From: Opitutales bacterium
GTDB taxonomy: Bacteria; Verrucomicrobiota; Verrucomicrobiia; Opitutales; UBA9783
Reading direction: 5' to 3'
Length of the DNA: 5,466 nucleotides
Assembly (NCBI GenBank): GCA_017479315.1
Contig: JAFVCI010000100.1
Coordinates: forward strand, 1-5,466
The notes beneath the pieces were generated by a model that was not told the origin of the DNA, made no database searches, and worked only from the letters and a program-made list of their open reading frames with translations. Of the stretch, positions 1 through 5,466 are shown piece by piece; the first letter of the stretch is position 1; each line of letters begins with the position of its first letter. A program made the translations under genes and the position numbers.

Positions 1-71
1 AGTAAGGATATAGTAAGTAAGGATATAGTAAGTAAGGATATAGTAAGTAAGGATATAGTAAGTAAGGATAT
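1..71 (+). repeat. 15-bp perfect tandem repeat (in-frame minisatellite)
   Basis: The unit AGTAAGGATATAGTA occurs four times without mismatch (1-60), followed by an 11-base partial copy to position 71. The array may continue to the left of the window. Only frame 1 of the plus strand is open; the other two plus frames meet TAG or TAA in every unit. It encodes SKDIV four times and then SKDIL. Because the unit is five codons, gain or loss of copies keeps the reading frame. The array lies ahead of the conserved part of the putative periplasmic loop. Confidence 0.97.
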
Positions 72-537
72 CCTTCGCTTTTTTGAGCAACACAAAATTA
101 ACGATGAACGTTTAGCGCAGATCGTCGCCGCAGTTTTATCCTGGAAGTACAGACCGATGTTCGGATGGGGGGGCGCCGGATGGCACGCCTTATACCACGG
201 CGGCTGGTGGCCGACGGAAAATAATCTGTTAAGTACGCCGCATTGCCACTTTGAATGGTTACTGTGGCTGTTGGAATTCGGTGTCTGCGGCGGATTGCTA
301 TTGATTGCATGGTTTGGTTGGGTCTTTTGGTTTTTTATCAAAAACCGTCGTTATGTATTTTGGTCAAATTTCGGCGGTGTTCTGCAGGTTGTTTATCTCT
401 TCAGCGGTTGTTGCGAGATTGTTTTTCATCCGATCGGCACTCAAAGCGTTTATGTGATTGCGACCTGCGCCTGCATTGCGATGATTGAGCGCGAAAAGAT
501 GCGGTTGCGTGCGGCAGATACGGCGGTGAAGCGTTAA
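1..537 (+). CDS. O-antigen ligase/polymerase-like membrane protein (Wzy_C type), C-terminal part
   Basis: Frame 1 is open from the left edge to the TAA at 535-537, giving 178 residues, so the gene starts outside the window; the ATG at 157 is internal. Residues 1-24 are pentapeptide repeats SKDIV. A soluble stretch (about 25-50) leads into GWGGAG near 55-60, then PHCHFEW near 80-86 followed by EFG at 92-94. This matches the usual G-x-G...P-H-(N)-x-x-x...E-x-G pattern of the large periplasmic loop of the WaaL/Wzy_C family. Hydrophobic segments follow at about 95-113, 125-140 and 147-162, and then a basic tail. Such inner-membrane proteins transfer or polymerise lipid-linked glycan at the periplasmic face. 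The gene is convergent with miaB. The usual Asn after the loop His is Cys here. Family assignment rests on pattern and topology; the exact glycan is unknown. Confidence 0.72.
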   Translation, partial: SKDIVSKDIVSKDIVSKDIVSKDILRFFEQHKINDERLAQIVAAVLSWKYRPMFGWGGAGWHALYHGGWWPTENNLLSTPHCHFEWLLWLLEFGVCGGLLLIAWFGWVFWFFIKNRRYVFWSNFGGVLQVVYLFSGCCEIVFHPIGTQSVYVIATCACIAMIEREKMRLRAADTAVKR

Positions 538-619
538 AGTGCTTCATTCGTTATTAAGGAGCAATTTTATCTTTTTGAAAGCAGACGGGCGTCTCGATCG
601 TTGTGTGTTGTTCGCATTC

Positions 620-1945
620 TTAATCAACAATATGACCTTCTAAAGCACTTGAAGTCGCTTTTTCGATAAAAATTTCTTCAAAATTGCCGATAAGCGAGGA
701 TGAGCCGTTGAAGATAACTTTCTTATTGTAACGGTTGCGCCCGAACAACTTATTTTCGCCGTGCGGTGCAGTGCCTTCGATTAAAACTTCCTGTTTCGTA
801 CCGACGAATGTTTCGTTGTAAGCAATCGACGAAGCGTTCAACAGCGACAACAAACGTTGGTTGCGTTCCTCTTTAACGGCTTCGGGTACATTTTCTTCCG
901 AAACAGCCGCTTCGGTGGTCGGTCTCGGGCTGTATTTAAAAATGTACGCCATATCGAAGGCAATTTCTTCAAACAAAGAGATGGTTTGTTCGAAATCCTC
1001 CTCCGTTTCGGACGGATAACCGACAATAATGTCAGTGGAAATTGAAATTTTCGGTTCAACGGCACGCAGGGCTTGAATAAGCGTCAAAACGCCTTCTCGC
1101 GTATATCCGCGTCGCATCAATTTTAAAATTCGATTTGAACCGCTTTGGATCGGCAAATGCAACGCCGGGCACAATTTTGACAATCGCCCAAAGCATGTAA
1201 CAAGGGCTTCGTTAAAAAACGACGGATGCGGCGACATGAACCGAATGCGCTCGATGCCGTCGATTTCCTGAACAGCCTGCAATAAATCAACAAAGTTTTT
1301 TTTGGCATCTTTATCGATATACGCATTGACGATTTGCCCCAACAGCATGACTTCGCGGGTGCCTTGTTGAGCCGCTTGCCGAATTTCCGCCACAATCGAT
1401 TCAAACGGGCGATTTTGTTGATGTCCGCGCGTTTTCGGAACAATGCAGTAAGAGCAGTTCATGCCGCACCCCTGCTGAATGGGAACAAACAGAACGGGCT
1501 TTGGCGACAACTTTTGTTCGTAACAGGTAAAATCAAACGCCTGCGGTGCGTCCGCGACGGTACAAGTGCATTTATTTTGCGTTAAAGTTTCATAAATAAG
1601 ACTTGGAACCTGCGGCAGAGCCTGCGGCGGAACAATCCAATCAAGAGCAGGCAAAATTTTTAATAATTCCGCCCCGCGCCGTCCCGCCATACAGCCCAAA
1701 ATTCCGACACGGAAATTCGGTTCGCGCTCTTTGCGCTTCAACAACCGCCCCGCCTTGCCGAGTGCTTTTTCTTCCGCCAATGCCCGCACACTGCAGGTAT
1801 TTAGCAACGCAATATCGGCGTCCTTTTCGTTTTCAACAATTCTATGCCCCGCTTGGGTGAGCAACGCTTTTAACGTCTCGCTGTCGCGGCTGTTCATCTG
1901 ACAGCCGTAGGTTTTAATCCAAATTTTTCGCGAAAACAGAGCCAT
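620..1945 (-). CDS. miaB: tRNA-2-methylthio-N6-dimethylallyladenosine synthase MiaB
   Basis: Radical-SAM methylthiotransferase of 441 residues, the normal family length. It converts i6A37 to ms2i6A37 in tRNAs that read codons starting with U. The N-terminal UPF0004 domain carries KTYGCQMN (C15), C51 in LNTCSVRA and C85 in GILGC, the three ligands of the auxiliary iron-sulfur cluster. The radical-SAM motif CxxxCxxC is C160-C164-C167, followed by a TRG. The C-terminal 65 or so residues resemble the TRAM RNA-binding domain. The KTYGCQMNSRDSE signature favours MiaB over RimO or MtaB. An in-frame TAA lies shortly upstream, so the ATG at 1945 is the most 5' start; no Shine-Dalgarno sequence precedes it. 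One departure is GQIVNAY where MiaB proteins usually have GQNVN. It is downstream of and co-oriented with the protease gene, but a terminator separates them. Confidence 0.95.
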   Translation of the reverse strand: MALFSRKIWIKTYGCQMNSRDSETLKALLTQAGHRIVENEKDADIALLNTCSVRALAEEKALGKAGRLLKRKEREPNFRVGILGCMAGRRGAELLKILPALDWIVPPQALPQVPSLIYETLTQNKCTCTVADAPQAFDFTCYEQKLSPKPVLFVPIQQGCGMNCSYCIVPKTRGHQQNRPFESIVAEIRQAAQQGTREVMLLGQIVNAYIDKDAKKNFVDLLQAVQEIDGIERIRFMSPHPSFFNEALVTCFGRLSKLCPALHLPIQSGSNRILKLMRRGYTREGVLTLIQALRAVEPKISISTDIIVGYPSETEEDFEQTISLFEEIAFDMAYIFKYSPRPTTEAAVSEENVPEAVKEERNQRLLSLLNASSIAYNETFVGTKQEVLIEGTAPHGENKLFGRNRYNKKVIFNGSSSLIGNFEEIFIEKATSSALEGHIVD

Positions 1946-2035
1946 GAAGGGATACTGATGTATTTAAAATCGTAGTTTCAAAGCGATCTATACGTATTTT
2001 TATCCTGTCATTTTCGACGAAAACAGCAACTCAGG

Positions 2036-2079
2036 AATAAACAACCAGACGGATACACTCACTACCTGCATCCGTCCGG
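2036..2079 (-). terminator. Rho-independent terminator downstream of the HExxH protein gene
   Basis: The arms at 2070-2079 and 2045-2054 form a 10-bp stem on the minus strand (one G-U pair) around a 15-base loop. Read on the minus strand it is followed by the T-rich stretch TTGTTTATT (2036-2044). It begins 36 bases beyond the stop codon of the upstream gene and lies before miaB. The position, stem and T-rich tail support termination; the large loop and broken T tract lower confidence. Confidence 0.65.
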
Positions 2080-2114
2080 ATCAATTTAACAAACAACCTT
2101 TCGCTTCCGATATT

Positions 2115-3749
2115 TTATTCAGGAATCAAATTCCTCAGTTTCTCATCGAAGTAAAACTTGTATATACCTTTTTTTTCATTCAGTTCTTTTATACATGACG
2201 CAAACAGTTTACCTTTATCACCTTCCTTTGAATAAGTTGCATGACCCGTCCTTACAAATTTTTCCTTTTTCTGAATAACCTCGATCTCATCATATTCGTC
2301 ACGCTCATATTTGCACCCGAAACATTTACATTCTGCATTTGCAACGGCTTCATTGATGGGATCGTAATAACTTTCAGATACTTTGCCATCACGATCATAT
2401 GCTGCCAGATAAAGCATCCCATACATGTTCCACATTTCATAGCCTGTTTCATATACATATTCACTTAACACTCTTTTAAGATCCTCCAGTTCACCTTCAT
2501 CACAATTAAAATCCTTTTGGCACAATTTCAAATCTTCTACTTCAGGGTGAAAAGATATAGAGTTTGAAGGATGATAACATGCGATGATGTTCATAAAATG
2601 CATGAGCTCATGCAGAAGGACGTTATATTTTTCATTGATGGAATCACCATGCCAGTCAATTATTGCCTCATCACCGGGATTTGTATCAACAAATGTTCCT
2701 TCTTCATTTACGTAATAGTTTTTTTGTACTTCTTTTGGATCAAACAGATCGATCCGTAATGATATCGGATCCAAACAGCCTGTTTTACCATCTGTCAACT
2801 TTAGAGCACGAAACAAAACATTATTGATGTTTTCGATGGACATTTTTCCCTTGAGAAAGTGCTCATACAAAGTCGGGAAATTACATGGAGGTATGATTTT
2901 TCGTCTTATACAAAGAAACTTTTTTTCATTTTCTATCCTCGTTGCTTCTTCATACGCCTCCTTCAATTCAATTCCAATCGCAATCCACTTATTGCTCAAT
3001 GCTTCCTTCTCCAAATTCTCTCTCGTATCGCAATACGTCTTCAAATCGGATTCGTTCGTATCGTAAAATTTTTCGAGTCTATTGTATAACGTTGTACCTT
3101 GTTCTACAATCTTTCCCCAGAGTTCAAAATGTGTATCTGTCGTATTGCGTTTTTGAGCGAAGTATCTGTAAAACTCTAGAAGATCGCCTTCGGGTACTTC
3201 CGTGTTACTTTCAAGTTTTGTTTGACGAAGGAATCTGCATACCTTGTCCTCATATGTTTCTCTTAGTTTTTCTCCAAGCTCAAAGACCTTCTTTGCTTCC
3301 GAACACCAAACTTTCCCCTCTTCAGTCTTACTGAATTCATAAAAAGTCTCCAACTGCGCTTTGTGCTTTTCATAAAATTGTTTGATCCGATCATATTCAC
3401 GCATGTAATTCGCCGTTATGACTTTTAGCATAGCTTTCCCAGCGCGCGTGTTTGCAACACAGTTACTCAGTATGGTTTGAACATCTTCACTGGAAACATT
3501 GCTGTCTTTCCAAGAATCGACATCAACAACATACTTCATGAAATCCTCGACTAAATCGTATTCTTTATGCTCGTTGTAGTATTTTATGTCTTCCTCATGA
3601 GAAATGACTTTCACTTCGCCGAATACCGGATGGTCGATGGTTTCATTCGGAATCAATTTCAGTTCCTTTGGCGGATCCGCCATGATGCCGGTTGTGGATG
3701 CAACGACCAACGTCGTGCCTGTTAACAGTGATTTAATGTTGAATTTCAT
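2115..3749 (-). CDS. Secreted HExxH putative zinc metalloprotease, unrecognised family
   Basis: 544 residues. The start has a classic signal peptide: basic MKFNIK, hydrophobic core at about 8-23 and probable cleavage after A24 (IMA|DPP), so the product is probably exported. Residues about 100-280 are rich in Lys, Glu, Tyr and Leu and look helical, possibly coiled coil. The zincin motif HELMH is at 380-384, preceded by a hydrophobic NVLL as in true active-site helices. A candidate third zinc ligand is E467 in NEAVANAE, about 83 residues later; this is inferred, not shown. There are 14 cysteines, including CKCFGC at 474-479, consistent with disulfides or a metal site. The ATG at 3749 has AAGGA 7 bases upstream. 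A terminator follows the gene. A spot count gives about 38% GC in one 60-base stretch. The spacing resembles gluzincins and perhaps the M91 (NleD-like) effector proteases, but I cannot assign a family, and substrate and role are unknown. Confidence 0.88.
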   Translation of the reverse strand: MKFNIKSLLTGTTLVVASTTGIMADPPKELKLIPNETIDHPVFGEVKVISHEEDIKYYNEHKEYDLVEDFMKYVVDVDSWKDSNVSSEDVQTILSNCVANTRAGKAMLKVITANYMREYDRIKQFYEKHKAQLETFYEFSKTEEGKVWCSEAKKVFELGEKLRETYEDKVCRFLRQTKLESNTEVPEGDLLEFYRYFAQKRNTTDTHFELWGKIVEQGTTLYNRLEKFYDTNESDLKTYCDTRENLEKEALSNKWIAIGIELKEAYEEATRIENEKKFLCIRRKIIPPCNFPTLYEHFLKGKMSIENINNVLFRALKLTDGKTGCLDPISLRIDLFDPKEVQKNYYVNEEGTFVDTNPGDEAIIDWHGDSINEKYNVLLHELMHFMNIIACYHPSNSISFHPEVEDLKLCQKDFNCDEGELEDLKRVLSEYVYETGYEMWNMYGMLYLAAYDRDGKVSESYYDPINEAVANAECKCFGCKYERDEYDEIEVIQKKEKFVRTGHATYSKEGDKGKLFASCIKELNEKKGIYKFYFDEKLRNLIPE

Positions 3750-3756
3750 GATAAGT

Positions 3757-3761
3757 TCCTT
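3757..3761 (-). promoter_or_regulatory. Ribosome binding site of the HExxH protein gene
   Basis: AAGGA on the minus strand, 7 bases before the ATG at 3749. It is the only well-placed Shine-Dalgarno sequence among the four genes whose starts are in the window, and it supports the chosen start, which also gives an intact signal peptide. Confidence 0.7.
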
Positions 3762-3787
3762 TTAGGGAGATATTTTTATGTTGTCAA
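3759..3787 (-). promoter_or_regulatory. Candidate sigma-70-type promoter of the HExxH protein gene
   Basis: On the minus strand a perfect TTGACA (3782-3787) is followed after 17 bases by TAAAAG (3759-3764, four of six matches to TATAAT). The weak point is position: transcription would start within a few bases of the ATG, and the -10 box overlaps the ribosome binding site. The TTGACA may therefore be chance, or may pair with another -10 element. Confidence 0.25.
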
Positions 3788-3960
3788 GAGAAAAGGTTGC
3801 GAAAGGTTTTGATTGTGATATTTATGGCACACTTCTTTTATGGGCAGCAACCATCCGCTGTACGAAGAGTTGGCTATTATATGTACAAATGCCATTGGGA
3901 ATTATTTGTTTTGGTTGGTGTTGCTTTCGTTCGATGGGTTTTGGAAGAGAGTGCACTTAA
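3778..3960 (+). CDS. Candidate small cysteine-rich membrane protein (doubtful)
   Basis: 60 residues from ATG to TAA. AGGGAG lies 8 bases upstream, a well-spaced ribosome binding site. The N-terminus is basic (MLSREKVAKG), followed by hydrophobic stretches at about 18-25 and 33-49. Six cysteines are spread along the chain. Against it: no recognised family, two other plus-strand frames are open across the same bases, and the RBS-like run lies within the upstream region of the divergent gene. It could be a real small protein, a decayed gene or chance. Confidence 0.18.
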   Translation: MLSREKVAKGFDCDIYGTLLLWAATIRCTKSWLLYVQMPLGIICFGWCCFRSMGFGRECT

Positions 3961-4082
3961 CTTCAGGTGTTTTCGAGAAAAACGCGATCCCAAGTGCATT
4001 TTTTCTTGCATTTCGTACAAAAAAACCTCCTCCTGGTAGCGTAATGTAACTGTTGAAATAACGGTGATAGCAATCAAAGAGT

Positions 4083-4745
4083 ATGGAGAAAATTACATTA
4101 AATATCGAAGAGCGCGGGCAATGCGGTTCTGGTGCCTGCGGGCGTCTGCGGAAGGAGAGCATTATTCCGGCGGTGGTCTACGGACCTTCGGGGACGCAAA
4201 ACGTACAGGTGCGGAAAGCCGATTTTCGTATCATGATGCTCGAAAAAGGCGAGCGCGCGGCGTTGATTGAACTGCACTGCGGTTCGACGGTAAAGCTGTC
4301 GTTGTTGCAGGCGAGTCAGCGTAATCCGCGGACGGATGAGTATTTGCACATTGATTTTAAAGAGGTGGATCCAAATAAGCCGATGGTGGCGAAAGTGCCG
4401 TTGAAGTTTGTCGGCGATCCCGTCGGCGTGAAGGACGAAGGCGGTGTTTTGGATATCGCCCGTCGTGCGGTGAACATTGTGTGTTTGCCGAAGCATTTGC
4501 CGGAATTTATCGAGGTCAACATTGCCGATTTGCATTTGGAACAGACTATCCACGTGCGTAATTTGCCGAAGTTGGAAGGTATTGAATACAAAACGTCGGC
4601 GGGTGAGGTGGTGGCTTCCTGTGTCAACATGGAGGAGGAGACGGAAGAGACTGCGACTGCCGAAGCGGGTGCGGCGACTTCCGCGACTGCAACCGCACCT
4701 GCCGCCGAAAAGACGGACGCGAAGCCTCAGCCTGAGAAGAAGTAA
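4083..4745 (+). CDS. rplY: 50S ribosomal protein L25/general stress protein Ctc
   Basis: 220 residues, the long bacterial form. The N-terminal L25 domain (about 4-92) binds 5S rRNA and contains the hallmark RLRKESIIPAVVYG near 21-34 and EYLHIDF near 86-92. The C-terminal CTC/TL5 domain (about 98-185) shows VPLKFVGDPVGVKDEGGVL and the CLPKHLPEFIEV stretch. The last 35 residues are a low-complexity Ala/Thr/Glu/Lys/Pro tail, common in this family. An in-frame TAG at 4068-4070 leaves the ATG at 4083 as the only upstream start. The purine run AAAGAG ends one base before it, too close for a normal Shine-Dalgarno. The usual GKG-A-R segment reads GQCGSGACGR here, with two cysteines. pth follows on the same strand but only after 593 bases. 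Confidence 0.95.
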   Translation: MEKITLNIEERGQCGSGACGRLRKESIIPAVVYGPSGTQNVQVRKADFRIMMLEKGERAALIELHCGSTVKLSLLQASQRNPRTDEYLHIDFKEVDPNKPMVAKVPLKFVGDPVGVKDEGGVLDIARRAVNIVCLPKHLPEFIEVNIADLHLEQTIHVRNLPKLEGIEYKTSAGEVVASCVNMEEETEETATAEAGAATSATATAPAAEKTDAKPQPEKK

Positions 4746-4819
4746 GGGGGAGACGCTTGATTGCATCTTTCGGGTAATTGGGTTAGGCTGGTTTTGCGGA
4801 TTATCCTGAGGGTGCGGTT

Positions 4820-5122
4820 TTGAAGCTGTCGGTTGGTATCGGCGGTGCTTTGTGTACTTGCATGTTTCAAGCTTGGCGTGCGTATGATGATGGTCAGAAT
4901 GGCGCGTTATTAAACAGCGACGGTTGTTTGGTTGCGGGTGCGCGGGTTGAATGTTGCGCCTGTCGGGGGAAAAATACAAAGGGCATCAGGCGATTGTTGC
5001 TGTTTAGCGCAAAGGTACGTCGGAGGTGGCTTTGTTTCTCGAGCTTCTGCTTTGATTTTTTTTTGAGAAGTTTGAAAAAAATCGCAGACGGCTACTTATG
5101 TGAGCACCTGCTTTTGGGATGA
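4820..5122 (+). CDS. Candidate 100-residue hypothetical protein with TTG start (doubtful)
   Basis: Open from TTG at 4820 to TGA at 5122, with GAGGG 8 bases before the start. About 23 of the first 60 codons begin with G, a bias typical of real genes, but this fades after about 5010, where the frame runs into T-rich DNA. The start (MKLSVGIGGALC) is weakly signal-like. There are about ten cysteines, including CCAC, and a basic middle. I recognise no family. It may be the remnant of a gene once lying between rplY and pth, a small unknown protein, or a by-product of the G-rich strand. Confidence 0.2.
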   Translation: MKLSVGIGGALCTCMFQAWRAYDDGQNGALLNSDGCLVAGARVECCACRGKNTKGIRRLLLFSAKVRRRWLCFSSFCFDFFLRSLKKIADGYLCEHLLLG

Positions 5123-5178
5123 ATTTCTGCTTTCGGAGGTCATAGTAAGAGAGTGTTTTGATATACTTCTGCATCACG

Positions 5179-5207
5179 TTATCGTATTTAAAAACCGAAT
5201 ATAGAAT
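5179..5207 (+). promoter_or_regulatory. Candidate promoter upstream of pth
   Basis: TTATCG (5179-5184), a 17-base spacer and TAGAAT (5202-5207). The -10 matches TATAAT at five of six bases; the -35 is poor (three of six). It sits in the AT-rich part of the rplY-pth gap, about 130 bases before the pth start, so pth might be transcribed separately from rplY. Confidence 0.25.
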
Positions 5208-5216
5208 GCGATCACA

Positions 5217-5242
5217 GATACAACCACAGGATATAACCACGG
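5217..5242. repeat. Two imperfect 13-bp direct repeats
   Basis: GATACAACCACAG (5217-5229) is followed at once by GATATAACCACGG (5230-5242), identical at 11 of 13 bases. It lies just downstream of the candidate -10 box ahead of pth. It could be an operator-like pair or chance duplication. Confidence 0.4.
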
Positions 5243-5338
5243 AAGTTACCTGCATTACTTACCCTTACGGAGCAGGTTGAAGACGCGTGAGCGTGAAAAA
5301 GCATTGCGATAGGGTGGGGTGAAACGAAAAATTAAACC

Positions 5339-5466
5339 ATGCAGTCGGTATCTCTGTTGGTCGGTTTGGGTAATCCCGGGCGCGAGTATGACTATACACG
5401 GCATAACTTCGGGTTTTATCTGCTGGATACGTTGGTGTCGCACAAAAATTCCCTGTGGATATCGGA
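5339..5466 (+). CDS. pth: Peptidyl-tRNA hydrolase, N-terminal part
   Basis: Forty-two codons are visible and the gene runs off the right edge. The product hydrolyses peptidyl-tRNAs released prematurely from ribosomes, so that tRNA is recycled. The N-terminus has LLVGLGNPG (residues 6-14) and YTRHNFGF (19-26), both Pth hallmarks. By alignment with the E. coli enzyme, N12 corresponds to Asn10 and H22 to the catalytic His20. The ATG at 5339 is preceded in frame by TAA (5333-5335), so no longer start is possible. The nearest purine-rich run, GGGTGGGGTGA, lies about 17 bases upstream, far for a Shine-Dalgarno. The neighbouring rplY upstream is the usual partner. Confidence 0.94.
   Translation, partial: MQSVSLLVGLGNPGREYDYTRHNFGFYLLDTLVSHKNSLWIS

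Larger units (their letters stand above)
3750..4082. other. Divergent intergenic region between the HExxH protein gene and rplY
   Basis: This stretch of 333 bases should hold the promoters of both flanking genes. It has several overlapping short open frames on both strands and none stands out as a conserved protein. One, 3778-3960 (+, 60 residues), starts with ATG 8 bases after GGGAG and encodes a basic start, two hydrophobic stretches and six cysteines. A second, 3797-4039 (+, TTG start, 80 residues), overlaps it. The minus strand carries GGAGGAGG followed by seven T at about 4021-4035. No tRNA, repeat array or clear hairpin terminator was seen. Confidence 0.5.
4746..5338. other. Long rplY-pth gap
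   Basis: 593 bases with no convincing gene. The first 300 bases or so are strongly G-over-C on the plus strand (24 G against 9 C in 4921-4980), like the plus-strand gene rplY and opposite to the minus-strand genes. This fits a transcribed or formerly coding stretch. A run of nine T (5056-5064) has no strong stem before it. Beyond about 5140 the DNA becomes AT-rich and looks like a promoter region. No tRNA cloverleaf, SRP RNA core or tmRNA signature was found by eye. Confidence 0.5.

Noticed and set aside
1..71. Tandem repeat as a CRISPR array or iteron origin
   Set aside because: Units are contiguous with no spacers, too short for CRISPR, and are translated in frame within a longer protein.
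583..594. Short inverted repeat AGACG/CGTCT between the two convergent genes, as a bidirectional terminator
   Set aside because: Only a 5-bp palindrome with a two-base centre and no T tract on either side.
537..650. Inverted 8-mers AAGTGCTT (537-544) and AAGCACTT (643-650)
   Set aside because: They are 98 bases apart and one lies in miaB coding sequence; an 8-bp match at that distance is easily chance.
1980..2012. Promoter for miaB around the minus-strand TATAGA
   Set aside because: No acceptable -35 hexamer at 16-18 bases; the ATGACA upstream is only 13 bases away.
3902..4162. Minus-strand 86-codon frame with an LPGGGFF stretch
   Set aside because: Its start is inside rplY in antisense, it has no RBS at that start, and I recognise no family; noted only as part of the unresolved intergenic region.
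4098..4979. Long minus-strand open frame (293 codons) across rplY
   Set aside because: It is antisense to rplY, whose plus-strand frame clearly encodes L25; the Arg/His/Gln-rich translation is typical of a shadow frame.
4957..4992. Hairpin CGCCTG/CAGGCG in the rplY-pth gap as a structured RNA or terminator
   Set aside because: Six base pairs with a 24-base loop and no following T tract; too weak to call.
5056..5064. Run of nine T as an rplY terminator
   Set aside because: No stable stem directly precedes it and it lies more than 300 bases beyond the rplY stop.

Overview
The window looks like chromosomal DNA from a bacterium with a Gram-negative-type envelope. It carries the tail of a polytopic O-antigen ligase/polymerase-like protein, the long (CTC-type) form of ribosomal protein L25, a MiaB tRNA methylthiotransferase and the start of peptidyl-tRNA hydrolase. 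The long L25 next to pth excludes the short enteric L25 type. It would fit several phyla, including the PVC group (Verrucomicrobiota and relatives), but this placement is an inference and weakly held.

Layout. 1-537 (+): 3' part of an envelope glycan ligase/polymerase-like gene whose 5' end lies outside the window. It begins inside a perfect 15-bp tandem repeat read in frame as the pentapeptide SKDIV. 538-619: short convergent gap. 620-1945 (-): miaB, complete. 1946-2114: intergenic, with a good stem-loop terminator for the gene that follows on the minus strand. 2115-3749 (-): a 544-residue protein with a signal peptide and an HELMH zinc-protease motif, not recognised as a named family; its DNA is more AT-rich than parts of its neighbours. 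3750-4082: divergent intergenic region with several short overlapping open frames but no convincing gene. 4083-4745 (+): rplY/ctc (L25). 4746-5338: unusually long gap before pth, with one weak candidate ORF. 5339-5466 (+): pth, truncated by the window edge.

Three genes serve translation (miaB for tRNA wobble-side modification, L25 for the 5S rRNA region of the 50S subunit, pth for peptidyl-tRNA recycling). rplY followed by pth is a common bacterial arrangement. The other two products are envelope or secreted proteins. No tRNA, rRNA, CRISPR array or transposase was seen.

The items most worth following up are the in-frame minisatellite in the glycan gene and the secreted HExxH protein. No new multi-gene system is evident.
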